From: Subtercola lobariae
GTDB taxonomy: Bacteria > Actinomycetota > Actinomycetes > Actinomycetales > Microbacteriaceae
Reading direction: 5' to 3'
Length of the DNA stretch: 64,000 nt
Assembly: GCF_014640255.1 (NCBI RefSeq)
Contig: NZ_BMGP01000003.1
Span: 186,001 to 250,000 of the forward strand
Numbering within the stretch: position 1 is the stretch's first letter; every line of letters starts with the position of its first letter. Shown here piece after piece: positions 1 through 7,600 of this stretch. A model generated the notes under the pieces. The model saw only the letters and a list, made by a program, of their open reading frames with translations. It made no database searches and was not told where the DNA came from. The position numbers were made by a program, and so were the translations under genes.

Positions 1-557
1 GGAATCTTGACCTCGCTGACGAGCCCGGCAGCCGGCTGATCGCGCGGTGCAACCCAGGTGCTGCCGAGCGACGCGTTGTCGTCGGCCGACGATGTGGGCG
101 TAGCGAGATTGGGCAGCGTGTTTGCCGCGAACGGGCTGATGCCGAACACCGAGTTCACCGTGGTGTAGGTGCCGATGTCGATGTTGAGGCTCATCGCGGT
201 CGTGCCGGCGAACACGACGATCGCGATCGCAGAGATCACCGTGCGCGGCCAGCGGGAGCCCACGAACGAACAGACACACACCGCGATGAACGCGAAGCCG
301 ACGGCAACCCAGACCAGCGCCGCGAGCGAGAGATCGACCCCGAAGAGGTCGAGCACGCCCGTCACGATCCAGGCCGCTACGAGGCCGATCGCCGCCCCGG
401 CAAGAAGCGCGATGCCACTCGTGGCAGACCACCGTCGCCGACTCCAGCGAGGGCCGGGGCGCACCGCGAGTTCGTAGGCTGCACAGACTGCGGCGACGGC
501 ATAGACGATCACCACGAACGCGCCAGCGACGATGCTGACGGTTCCGAATGAACCCAT
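1..557 (-). CDS. Membrane protein, N-terminal part (possibly a membrane-anchored esterase), cut by window edge
   Basis: Open frame from an ATG at 557 that runs off the left edge; 185 codons are visible. A GAGG sits 8 nt before the ATG, which supports the start. The protein begins MGSFGTVSIVAG and has about four hydrophobic segments in the first 125 residues (near 5-28, 46-70, 78-98 and 106-125), then an extracytoplasmic stretch with the motif TYTTVNSVFGIS. That layout, a small membrane domain followed by an exported region, resembles actinobacterial membrane-anchored alpha/beta-hydrolase (esterase) proteins. The catalytic part would lie outside the window, so the function is inference. It is divergent from the thioredoxin-like gene that follows. 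Confidence 0.6.
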   Translation of the reverse strand, partial: MGSFGTVSIVAGAFVVIVYAVAAVCAAYELAVRPGPRWSRRRWSATSGIALLAGAAIGLVAAWIVTGVLDLFGVDLSLAALVWVAVGFAFIAVCVCSFVGSRWPRTVISAIAIVVFAGTTAMSLNIDIGTYTTVNSVFGISPFAANTLPNLATPTSSADDNASLGSTWVAPRDQPAAGLVSEVKI

Positions 558-676
558 GTACGACCTCGTTTGAACCTTTCACCCGGTGTTCGCCGCGCCA
601 TTGGCGCGCTGCGATGCCACCGTGCCCCCCGTAACGACAAGAAATATTCCGGTCTCGCCGCGTTGAGCAGCGTACC

Positions 677-1213
677 GTGACGAACACCATGTCATTGAAT
701 GCTGTCTATCTGGTGTTAGCGCTCATCGCGGCGTCGACGGTGATCGGGTTGCTCTGGCGCCGCCGACAGGGCGCCGTCTCCACGCGCCAGACCGCCCAGA
801 CTGCTCTCGTCGTTCGCCCCGCCGACGTGAGCGGCGCGAGCCTCGCGCACACGAACGGCGTGCCTACGAGCAGCGCCGATTCACCCGAGCCGTTCCCCGC
901 CGAGCCGGCCTTCGCCGAGCCGACCTTCGGCGCCCGCGCCACCCTGCTGCAGTTCTCGACCGAATTCTGCGCCAGCTGCCCCGCCACGAGACGGATGCTC
1001 GGCGCGATCGCCGAAAGCTCAGACGGCGTGACCCATGTCGACGTCGACCTCACGAACCGGGCAGATCTCGCCAACCGCTACGGCATTCTGCAGACCCCCA
1101 CCACGTTCATCCTCGACGGGGCCGGCACCCTCGTCGCGCGCATCGGCGGATCGACCCGCCGTGACGTGATTCAACGCCAGCTCGACTCGATCGCGATTGT
1201 GAGTGTGCCCTGA
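677..1213 (+). CDS. Membrane-anchored thioredoxin-like protein
   Basis: 178-residue protein with an N-terminal hydrophobic anchor (about residues 9-27), a variable linker, and a thioredoxin fold in the second half. The redox motif is FCASCPA (a C-x-x-C pair near residues 97-100), followed by the cis-Pro strand QTPTTFIL, as in thioredoxins. It probably acts outside the membrane in thiol-disulfide exchange. The stop overlaps the start of the next gene (TGATG), so the two are translationally coupled; thioredoxin plus DUF4395 is a recurring actinobacterial pair. The GTG at 677 is the longest start; an ATG four codons later (689) is equally possible, and neither has a strong ribosome binding site. 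Confidence 0.85.
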   Translation: MTNTMSLNAVYLVLALIAASTVIGLLWRRRQGAVSTRQTAQTALVVRPADVSGASLAHTNGVPTSSADSPEPFPAEPAFAEPTFGARATLLQFSTEFCASCPATRRMLGAIAESSDGVTHVDVDLTNRADLANRYGILQTPTTFILDGAGTLVARIGGSTRRDVIQRQLDSIAIVSVP

Positions 1214-1719
1214 TGCCCGACGTATCCACGCGCCAGCCAGTGACCGAGGTCGACCCGCGCGGCCCTCGCTTTGCCGCCGCAATTACCGCGGTTCTGCTGA
1301 TCGTGGTGCTTCTGCTGGGGCTGGGCACCGCCGCGGCCCCGCCGCCCAGTGTCGGTCAACGTGCGAGCGAGCCCGCGTTCATCCTGCTGACCATCATCGC
1401 CGTGCTGTTCGCCTGGGGAGCATTCGCCGGCCCGGCCCGGCACCCGTGGGGAGTTCTTTTTCGCCTGGTGGTGCGGCCGCTGCTCTCTGCGCCCGCCGAA
1501 CTCGAAAGCACGAAACCGCTTCGGTTCGCCCAGGGCGTGGGGCTCGTGATCACGGGCATCGGCGTCATTCTCGCCCTGTTCGGCGTGCCGTACGCGCTCA
1601 TCATCTGCGCGGCCGCCGCTTTCGTCGCAGCGTTCTTGAATTCGGTTTTCGCGTACTGCCTCGGCTGCCAGCTCTACCTGCTGCTCGTTCGCGGCGGCGT
1701 CGCGGGCCGCACGGCCTGA
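1213..1719 (+). CDS. DUF4395 membrane protein
   Basis: 168 residues with an N-terminal DPRGPRFAA motif, four predicted membrane segments, and the C-terminal CLGCQLYLL motif characteristic of DUF4395. The family is found with thioredoxin-like proteins, and here the start codon overlaps the thioredoxin stop, so co-translation and a shared job in envelope redox chemistry are likely. The paired cysteines in CLGC might be a partner site for the thioredoxin CASC motif; that link is inference. No canonical terminator follows; only a short hairpin (agccc/gggct) near 1746-1761 is seen before the next gene. Confidence 0.85.
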   Translation: MPDVSTRQPVTEVDPRGPRFAAAITAVLLIVVLLLGLGTAAAPPPSVGQRASEPAFILLTIIAVLFAWGAFAGPARHPWGVLFRLVVRPLLSAPAELESTKPLRFAQGVGLVITGIGVILALFGVPYALIICAAAAFVAAFLNSVFAYCLGCQLYLLLVRGGVAGRTA

Positions 1720-1815
1720 TCAGACCACGTCAGGCGCCCCTCACAAGCCCTCACACGGGCTGGATGCCTCGCAGTAGTCTGTTCTTCAAGCGAATCGAAT
1801 GAGCGGGGCCACCAC

Positions 1816-1851
1816 ATGACCGAGCCACAGCAGCACAGGGCCACAGCATGA
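1816..1851 (+). CDS. Possible 11-residue leader ORF coupled to the TIGR01777 gene
   Basis: An ATG at 1816 opens an 11-codon frame (begins MTEPQQ) whose TGA overlaps the ATG of the next gene as ATGA. A GAGCGGGG lies shortly upstream. Its first four codons (ATG ACC GAG CCA) nearly repeat the first four of the downstream gene (ATG ACC GAA CCA), so the start region looks duplicated. It may be a leader that feeds ribosomes to the next gene or a chance by-product of the duplication. Confidence 0.3.
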   Translation: MTEPQQHRATA

Positions 1852-2762
1852 CCGAACCACTCAGCATTCTTCTGGCGGGCGGCTCGGGCTTCATCGGCAC
1901 CGAACTCACGTCGCAACTGCGCGCGCAGGGTCACCGGGTCGTCGTGCTGGTTCGGCACCCCACGCATCACCCTGACGAGCGCATGTGGGATCCAGACGCC
2001 GGCTGGCTGAACCCTGAGACGGTCGAGCGCGCGGATGCCGTGATCAATCTCTCGGGCGCCTCGATCTCACGACTGCCCTGGACTCTCGCGTACAAGCGCA
2101 CCATTCTCGAGTCGCGCGTGAACGCCACCACAACCCTCGCCTCGGCCATTCTCAAGGCCGAGAAGCCGCCGACCGTCTTTTTGAGCGGCTCTGCTGTGGG
2201 GTATTACGGCGACCGGCCGGGCGAACTGCTGACGGAGCAGTCGGGCATCGGCGAGGGGTTTCTGCCCAAGGTCGTCGACGCCTGGGAGCGGGCATCCCGA
2301 ATCGCCGCACCCGTCACGCGAGTCACGAACTTTCGAACCGGAGTGGTCATCGGCAACGGCGGCCTCGTCAACACCTTGAAGCTCATCGCCAAGCTCGGCG
2401 GCGCGGGGCCGCTCGGCAGCGGTTCGCAGCACTGGCCCTGGATCAGCCTGTACGACGAGGCAGCGGGCATCCGTCACCTGCTCGGCTCAGAGCTCAGCGG
2501 CCCGGTGAACCTCTCAGGGCCGAATCCGGCCACCGCAGCCGATGTGATGAAAACCATTGCGCGGCTCGAGCATCGGCCGTACTGGCTGCCTGCACCATCA
2601 TGGGCCATCAAGGGCGCGCTGGCCGATGCGGGCCGGGAGCTCATTCTGGCCGACCAGAACCAGTCGTCGCAGCTGCTGGCCGCCGACGGATTCGACTTTC
2701 GCGATACGTCGCTCGACGAGACCCTCGAGCAGGCACTCGGCCGCAGCCCGCAGGCTGCGTAG
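1848..2762 (+). CDS. TIGR01777 family NAD(P)-dependent epimerase-like protein (YfcH type)
   Basis: 304-residue extended-SDR protein. The N-terminal Rossmann motif is AGGSGFIGTEL (residues 9-19), followed by the family hallmarks VINLSGASI, FLSGSAVGYYGDR (with the SDR Tyr), NFRTGVVIG and HWPWISLYDEA. The C-terminal third fits DUF1731 (LPAPSWAIKGALADAGRELIL). Length matches the family. The substrate is unknown; homologues have been linked to cell division or sugar-nucleotide chemistry, without proof here. It is preceded by an overlapping 11-codon ORF and followed by a convergent gene 17 bases away. Confidence 0.9.
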   Translation: MTEPLSILLAGGSGFIGTELTSQLRAQGHRVVVLVRHPTHHPDERMWDPDAGWLNPETVERADAVINLSGASISRLPWTLAYKRTILESRVNATTTLASAILKAEKPPTVFLSGSAVGYYGDRPGELLTEQSGIGEGFLPKVVDAWERASRIAAPVTRVTNFRTGVVIGNGGLVNTLKLIAKLGGAGPLGSGSQHWPWISLYDEAAGIRHLLGSELSGPVNLSGPNPATAADVMKTIARLEHRPYWLPAPSWAIKGALADAGRELILADQNQSSQLLAADGFDFRDTSLDETLEQALGRSPQAA

Positions 2763-2779
2763 TAACAGCCGGGCGTCGC

Positions 2780-3232
2780 TCAGGCCGCTTGCGGCTGCTT
2801 CAGGTAGAAGTCGATCGCCTGACGCAACGCGTGCCGTGCTCGCTTGCGATCACCACTCGCGTCATATGCCAAGCCGAGCCTGAACCACGCCTTCCAGCTT
2901 TCGGGCTGCTCTTCGACCTCGACGCGGTAGGTGTCGAACTCGGCGTCGGCCTCGGCCCGATAGGGCCGCCCGCTCGGCCGCTTCGGCAGGTCGTCGACCG
3001 GAAGCTCGTCGTTGTCACGCAGAATGCCCACGAGCTTCTGGGTGCGAAACCCGAACATGAGTTCGCGGTACAGCGCCCACGCGCCGATGAACGGCATGAT
3101 GAGGAGGCCTACGCCGATTCCGATGCCAACCGGGTTGCCGGTGCCGATGAACAGCACCGCATGCTGCAGCACCAGCGCCATGTACACCACGAGAAGCGCG
3201 GCCATGCCGAACGCCGCTAGCCGGCCCTTCAT
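2780..3232 (-). CDS. Small membrane protein with C-terminal TPR-like helices
   Basis: 150 residues. Two hydrophobic helices occupy about residues 5-55, a short basic linker follows, and the C-terminal half (EQPESWKAWFRLGLAYDASGDRK) reads as a single tetratricopeptide-like helix pair. The start codon overlaps the dapB stop by four bases, so it is the second gene of a dapB transcript and is probably co-translated. No enzyme motif is present. A scaffold or protein-interaction role at the membrane is inference from the TPR-like tail. Confidence 0.8.
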   Translation of the reverse strand: MKGRLAAFGMAALLVVYMALVLQHAVLFIGTGNPVGIGIGVGLLIMPFIGAWALYRELMFGFRTQKLVGILRDNDELPVDDLPKRPSGRPYRAEADAEFDTYRVEVEEQPESWKAWFRLGLAYDASGDRKRARHALRQAIDFYLKQPQAA

Positions 3233-4065
3233 GCGATGGTCGCCCGTGCTGCTTGCCCCGACACCGTTTCGGGTTCGGGCACCCAGCCACTGTCGGCCTT
3301 CGTCGCGCCCGCATCGCCACCTGCGGCCAGCAACTGGTCGAGGTGCAGCAGCTTGTCGAGGCCCACGGTGAGCCCCTGAGCATCGCGAGCCGCCTTCAGG
3401 CCGAGCAGGATGCCCGTCTCATACGAGCTCGATGAAATCGTTTCGTGGCTGATGGTCATCACCTCACCCGTTCCGCCGAAAATGACGTCTTGCCGGGCAT
3501 TGACGCCCTGCAACCGCAGGCTATGGATCGGAACGCTCGCCACCTGCTGCCCCCGAGCCCGCTGATCGGTGTGCGGAGCCGAAACCGGCCCCACTCCGGC
3601 GCGCGCTTCGCCGATGAGCTCGGCCGTACGCACCGCGGTTCCCGACGGCGAGTCGAGCTTCGAGGCGCCGTGAGCCTCGACGATCTCGATGGAGTTGAAG
3701 AATTGCGCGGCCATCGCCGAGAAGGCCGTGGCGAGCACCGAGCCGAGCGAGAAGTTGGGCACAATCACCACGCCCGTGTCGGGCAGTGACGCGAGAGTGT
3801 GTTCGAGGCGCAGAATGCGGTCGCCCGACCATCCTGAGGTGCCGACCAGCACATTGAGGCCGTTCGAGACCGCGTAGTCGACCACGCTCTGGCTGGCTCC
3901 CGGAACACTCACGTCGACCACCAGATCGGCACCGAGAACACCCGACAGTTCGTCTTTCGAACAGAGTTCGGCGAACACCTCGAACTCGTCTGCGCTCTCG
4001 ACGATGCCACGCACCACTCGGCCCAGTTTGCCTGATGCGCCGACAATGGCGACCTTCGTACTCAT
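3229..4065 (-). CDS. dapB: 4-hydroxy-tetrahydrodipicolinate reductase
   Basis: 278 residues. It reduces the DapA product in the diaminopimelate/lysine pathway, supplying peptidoglycan and lysine synthesis in the cytoplasm. Seen: N-terminal dinucleotide-binding motif VAIVGASGKLGR (residues 5-16), VVDVSVPGA, the LVGTSGW motif, and the catalytic-domain region VEAHGASKLDSPSGTA, which corresponds to the family's E-x-H-H-x-x-K-x-D-x-P-S-G-T-A signature, with one His replaced by Gly as in other actinobacterial forms. A TAGATT box lies exactly 6 nt before the ATG and there is no ribosome binding site, so the mRNA is probably leaderless. It sits downstream of pnp and the M16 protease, a neighbourhood common in Actinobacteria. 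Confidence 0.95.
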   Translation of the reverse strand: MSTKVAIVGASGKLGRVVRGIVESADEFEVFAELCSKDELSGVLGADLVVDVSVPGASQSVVDYAVSNGLNVLVGTSGWSGDRILRLEHTLASLPDTGVVIVPNFSLGSVLATAFSAMAAQFFNSIEIVEAHGASKLDSPSGTAVRTAELIGEARAGVGPVSAPHTDQRARGQQVASVPIHSLRLQGVNARQDVIFGGTGEVMTISHETISSSSYETGILLGLKAARDAQGLTVGLDKLLHLDQLLAAGGDAGATKADSGWVPEPETVSGQAARATIA

Positions 4066-4071
4066 ACAGCC

Positions 4072-4077
4072 AATCTA
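4072..4077 (-). promoter_or_regulatory. -10 box TAGATT of leaderless dapB
   Basis: TAGATT on the minus strand, then 6 nt, then the ATG at 4065. Transcription would start at or within a base of the start codon. No Shine-Dalgarno sequence is present. Confidence 0.6.
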
Positions 4078-4113
4078 TCAAGATCGGCATGGGAGTCAGA
4101 TGCGAGCAGGTCG

Positions 4114-4119
4114 TAGGCT
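4114..4119 (+). promoter_or_regulatory. -10 box TAGGCT before the GNAT gene
   Basis: TAGGCT, 6 nt, then GTG at 4126. The same spacing is seen at many other starts in this window. It decides the start codon of the acetyltransferase gene. Confidence 0.5.
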
Positions 4120-4125
4120 CGAAGG

Positions 4126-4641
4126 GTGCAGCTTCGCGAAACCCCGGTGACCTCTGAGCCCGCCGTGCGCCTCTTGACCGAGTACTTCACGAGCCGTGAA
4201 CTCGACTTCCCCACGAACCAGGGTGTCTACCGGGTGACCTTTCCGCCGCCCGAGCAGTTCGTGCCGCCCGTCGGGGTGTTTCTGGTCGTCGAGACCGGCG
4301 AGGGCGATGCGGGCGGCGAGGGCGATGCTGCGGCTGACACTGTCGGCCACGCCGTCGGATGCGGCGGCATCAGGCGCATCGCAGACGGCCCCACTGGCGC
4401 GCGTTACGAGGTCAAGCACGTCTTCATCGAGCCAGCCGCCCGCGGCCAGGGCCTCGCCGCCGCGCTGATGGCCGAGCTCGAGGCGCGCGCTGCCGCGTTC
4501 GGTGCCGCCGAAGTGGTTCTTGACACGAACGCCAGCCTCGAGGCAGCCGCGCGCCTCTACGCCCGGCTCGGCTACCACTCCATCGCCGCCTATAACACCA
4601 ACACGAACGCCACGAACTGGTACGCGAAAACCCTCGGCTAG
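4126..4641 (+). CDS. GNAT family N-acetyltransferase
   Basis: 171 residues. The acetyl-CoA binding motif is present as EPAARGQGLAAALM (the Q/R-x-x-G-x-G/A motif near residues 104-117), preceded by the beta-strand YEVKHVFI and followed by LDTNASLEAAARLYARLGY, the usual GNAT C-terminal helix-strand. A Gly/Asp-rich insertion (GEGDAGGEGDA) sits near residue 60. The acyl acceptor cannot be told from sequence. It is divergent from dapB and its TAG stop overlaps the end of the convergent histidine phosphatase gene by four bases. Confidence 0.85.
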   Translation: MQLRETPVTSEPAVRLLTEYFTSRELDFPTNQGVYRVTFPPPEQFVPPVGVFLVVETGEGDAGGEGDAAADTVGHAVGCGGIRRIADGPTGARYEVKHVFIEPAARGQGLAAALMAELEARAAAFGAAEVVLDTNASLEAAARLYARLGYHSIAAYNTNTNATNWYAKTLG

Positions 4642-5246
4642 TACGGCTGCGCGTCAGCGAGCCCGGTGCGCAACTCCACCGGCAGGTGACCGAGGTCGTT
4701 GTGGGTCACGAGTTCGGGCATGCGACCGCTTCGGTACCGGATGATCGTGAGCGCGCAATTCGCCTGGTTCACCCCGACCCAGCGCCACCCCGGCGCACTC
4801 AGCGCCTCCCGAACGAACCAGCCGATGACGAAGTTGTGCGTGATGAGCAGATCGTGGGTGGTCTCGCGCGATGGAGTCAGAAACTCGGCGACGGCATCGG
4901 CCATCTGCGCCCGGCCCGCATCCACTTCTTCTTCGGTCACCGCGTTGAAGAACGGCTCGAAGGCGTGCGGCATCTCGGGTGAATACTCGGTGGGCACGCA
5001 GTCGAACAGCAACGGCGTGGGCTTCGGGTCGAGCGCGGGCAACTGCTTCGCCATGATGGCGGCGGTTTCGGCCGCGCGCTGCAGCGGCGAGTGCCAGACA
5101 TTGTTGAACGGTACTCCCCCGAGTCTGTCGGCAATCAGCCGGGCCTGACGTTCGCCGCGCGGAGACAGCGGGCCGTCGCTGACGCCGTATTCGGCATCGA
5201 CCTGCTCGCCGTGGCGCACGAGGTAGAGCACGTGCCCCATGGTCAT
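4638..5246 (-). CDS. Histidine phosphatase family protein (phosphoglycerate-mutase-like)
   Basis: 202 residues. The phosphate pocket motif LVRHGE is at residues 9-14, preceded by HVLYL, and LSPRGERQARLIADRL follows as in this family. The second catalytic His lies in LLITHNFVIGW. It may dephosphorylate a small metabolite; the substrate is unknown. The start overlaps the stop of the M16 protease gene by four bases (5243-5246), so it is the second cistron of that transcript. Confidence 0.88.
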   Translation of the reverse strand: MTMGHVLYLVRHGEQVDAEYGVSDGPLSPRGERQARLIADRLGGVPFNNVWHSPLQRAAETAAIMAKQLPALDPKPTPLLFDCVPTEYSPEMPHAFEPFFNAVTEEEVDAGRAQMADAVAEFLTPSRETTHDLLITHNFVIGWFVREALSAPGWRWVGVNQANCALTIIRYRSGRMPELVTHNDLGHLPVELRTGLADAQPY

Positions 5247-6808
5247 GACGGCACCACCGAAGTCGCAGCCGCAGCCGACACTGACGTCGCACTCGACGAA
5301 AGAGCCGACGACGCAACCGGAGTAGCCCCAGTCGTCGTCGCCGCTGCCGCGTCGAGCGCGATAGCGCCGTGGCGTTCGAGCAGGGTCTCCGGCTCGGCCT
5401 GGGCCGCCGCCCCGAGGCCACTCACAACCTGCGCGAACCTGTCGGCGTCAACCGCCCCCACCGCAGCGAGCGACAGCGGCCGCGAAGCGATCTCTCGAGC
5501 AAGCTCTTGCACATCAGCCGGAGTCACCTCGTCGAGCCGCCGCAGAGCTTCGTCGAGGTCGGCGAATTCGCCCGTGGTCAGCTCAGAACGACCGAGACGC
5601 GACATGCGCGTGTCGGAGTCTTCGAGCGCGAGCGCCGCCGAGCCCGAGAGCTGGCCGCGGGCACGCCCGAGTTCGGCGGCGGTGATTCCCGTCTCGGCAA
5701 GCCGGTTGAGCTCGGCGAGCAGCAACTCGGCCACCTGCCCCGCGTTCTTCGGCGAGCAGCCGGCGTACATGCCGAACACGCCCGCATCCGAATAGCCCGA
5801 AGCGAACGAATATACCGAGTACGCCAGCCCTCGCCGCTCACGCACCTCTTGAAAGAGCCGCGACGACATGCCGCCGCCGAGCACGGAGTTCAGCACACCG
5901 AGCGCCGACCGGCGGTCGTCGACGGCCGAGAAACCCGGGTACCCGAGCATGAGCACGGCCTGCTCGTTGGGTCGGTCGGTCAGCGAGAGCGCGGTGCCCC
6001 GAGTGACCGGGGTGAGATCGGCGGCGCGACGGGCAACCGGGGTCGCGGCGACCTGCGGGCTCCAGCCGGCCGTTTCGACGGCAGCACTGACGAGCGCCAC
6101 GAGTTCGTCGTGATCGACGGCGCCGGCGACGGTCACCACGAGGTCATTGGGCCGGTAGTTCGCGCGGTAGTGCTGCCACACGGCGTCGCGGGTGACGGCC
6201 TTGATGGTCTCGGCGCTTCCGCCGACCGGCCGGCCCAGTGGATGCTCGCCCAGCACCGCCTCGAACAAGCGCTCGCCCAGCACATCGTTCGGGTCGTCGT
6301 CGGCCATCGCCAGCTCTTCGAGAATCACTCCACGTTCGTTCTCGAACTCCGTCTCGTCGAGCAGCGACGAGGTGAACATGTCGGCCAGCACGCCGACGGC
6401 CATCGGCAGATCGCGGTCTTGCACCTTCGCGTAGTAGCAGGTGTATTCCTTACCGGTGAGGGCGTTGTGTTCGCCGCCGACCTCGTCGAACGACACCGCG
6501 ATGTCGAGGGCGGTACGCGTCGGAGTGCCCTTGAAAAGCAAGTGCTCGAGAAAATGTGTCGAGCCGAATCGCGACGGAATGGCAGCGATCGGCAGGGCAT
6601 CCGCACCCGCTATTGCGGCGACAGCGCCTCGTTCGTCACGCGAACCCACAGCCACCCAGAACCCCACCGTGGAACTTCGTGCGCCCGCCACACGCTCGCT
6701 GAGAACCCGGATTCCGCTGGGGAGCACTGAGCGCCTTACCAGCGCGTCACCGGATGCGGTGAAAGACAGCTCGGGCAGGTCGAGTGGGAGAGCAACAGCA
6801 CCGTTCAT
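5243..6808 (-). CDS. M16 family zinc metallopeptidase (processing-peptidase type)
   Basis: About 521 residues. The inverted zinc motif H-x-x-E-H is present as STHFLEHLLFKGT, with the downstream Glu region NERGVILEELAM; the R/Y-type C-terminal region RRGLAYSVYSF is also seen. The family cleaves peptides in a clamshell of two M16 domains. The C-terminal tail is rich in Ala, Ser and Thr and looks disordered. Start codons GTG 6814, GTG 6811 and ATG 6808 are adjacent; a TAGGGT at 6817-6822 lies 8 nt before the ATG, which favours 6808 or 6811 and a leader of almost no length. In many Actinobacteria this gene follows pnp directly; here a secreted-protein gene separates them. Confidence 0.9.
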   Translation of the reverse strand: MNGAVALPLDLPELSFTASGDALVRRSVLPSGIRVLSERVAGARSSTVGFWVAVGSRDERGAVAAIAGADALPIAAIPSRFGSTHFLEHLLFKGTPTRTALDIAVSFDEVGGEHNALTGKEYTCYYAKVQDRDLPMAVGVLADMFTSSLLDETEFENERGVILEELAMADDDPNDVLGERLFEAVLGEHPLGRPVGGSAETIKAVTRDAVWQHYRANYRPNDLVVTVAGAVDHDELVALVSAAVETAGWSPQVAATPVARRAADLTPVTRGTALSLTDRPNEQAVLMLGYPGFSAVDDRRSALGVLNSVLGGGMSSRLFQEVRERRGLAYSVYSFASGYSDAGVFGMYAGCSPKNAGQVAELLLAELNRLAETGITAAELGRARGQLSGSAALALEDSDTRMSRLGRSELTTGEFADLDEALRRLDEVTPADVQELAREIASRPLSLAAVGAVDADRFAQVVSGLGAAAQAEPETLLERHGAIALDAAAATTTGATPVASSALSSSATSVSAAAATSVVPS

Positions 6809-6868
6809 CACCACTCACCCTACTCGACAGTGTGCTGTGCGAACCCTGTCTGTTTGCTCCTCAGACGG

Positions 6869-7387
6869 TCAACTGAACGACAACCCCCAGAACCGGTCGT
6901 CTTCTGACGCGTCGTACAGCCGCGTGCTGGCCGTGGTCAGACCGAGTGCGTGTTGATCCCAGGTGGTCGCGGAGCAGGTGCCCGCTGCCGCATTCGCGCT
7001 CGCTATGAAGTTGGCATAGAGCAAACTGCCGCCACTGGTGATCATCGTCGTGAGTGCAGCCGAGACGGAGTATCCGTTGGAGCAGTTCACCGAAACGTGG
7101 TAACTCGTAGTGGCTCCTGATGAGTACCCCGCCAAGACCAACGGATTCACCTTCACGGCAATGTCGAAGAGGTTCGTTTCACCCGAACGAGGAGTGAACG
7201 TCGGAGTCTCAAGCACGTCGGGAGCCGGAGGATGGGCGGGCGGAGTGTGGAAGCAGGCCGGAGGGGCGTCGGGCCCAGAACAACCAGCCGGAGCCGCGTT
7301 CGCGGCAGCGCCGCCGAGCCCGACCAATGCAGCCATCGCGAGTGTCAGGGCAGTGGCGGCAATACCGACTCGAAAGTGCAACTTCAT
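6869..7387 (-). CDS. Predicted secreted protein of unknown function
   Basis: 172 residues with a clear signal peptide: basic start (MKLHFRVG), hydrophobic core to about residue 27, and an AANAAPAG cleavage region near residues 28-32. The mature part opens with a Pro-rich stretch containing two Cys (CSGPDAPPACFH), then a beta-rich region with two more Cys (NCSNG, TCSAT). AGGAG 9 nt before the ATG supports the start. I recognise no family. It lies between pnp and the M16 gene, which are usually adjacent, so it is probably a lineage-specific insertion. Confidence 0.75.
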   Translation of the reverse strand: MKLHFRVGIAATALTLAMAALVGLGGAAANAAPAGCSGPDAPPACFHTPPAHPPAPDVLETPTFTPRSGETNLFDIAVKVNPLVLAGYSSGATTSYHVSVNCSNGYSVSAALTTMITSGGSLLYANFIASANAAAGTCSATTWDQHALGLTTASTRLYDASEDDRFWGLSFS

Positions 7388-7515
7388 GATTGTGATCTCC
7401 TCTGGTGACGAGCCGACCCACGGTGAGCCGGTCGGGCAAAAAGCCGTATATCAACAAAGATTCACGGCGAGGCAATCCATTACGGCACTCGGAGAAATTC
7501 GTGGGCGCAGACGAC

Positions 7516-7562
7516 GGATGCCCGCCACCACCTCTCACGAACGAGAGGGGTGACGGGCATCC
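7516..7562 (-). terminator. Large inverted repeat downstream of pnp
   Basis: Outer arms ggatgcccg (7516-7524) and cgggcatcc (7554-7562) are perfectly complementary, as are inner arms cctctc (7531-7536) and gagagg (7543-7548) around a 6-nt loop. It lies 39 bases past the pnp stop. There is no U-run, so it is either a factor-assisted terminator or a 3'-end stabilising hairpin. Confidence 0.5.
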
Positions 7563-7600
7563 GGTGCCGTCCGCGGTGGCACCAGGCGGGTGAAGCGGGC

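Noticed and set aside
1746-1761. Terminator after the DUF4395 gene
   Set aside because: The agccc/gggct hairpin is short and has no U-run.
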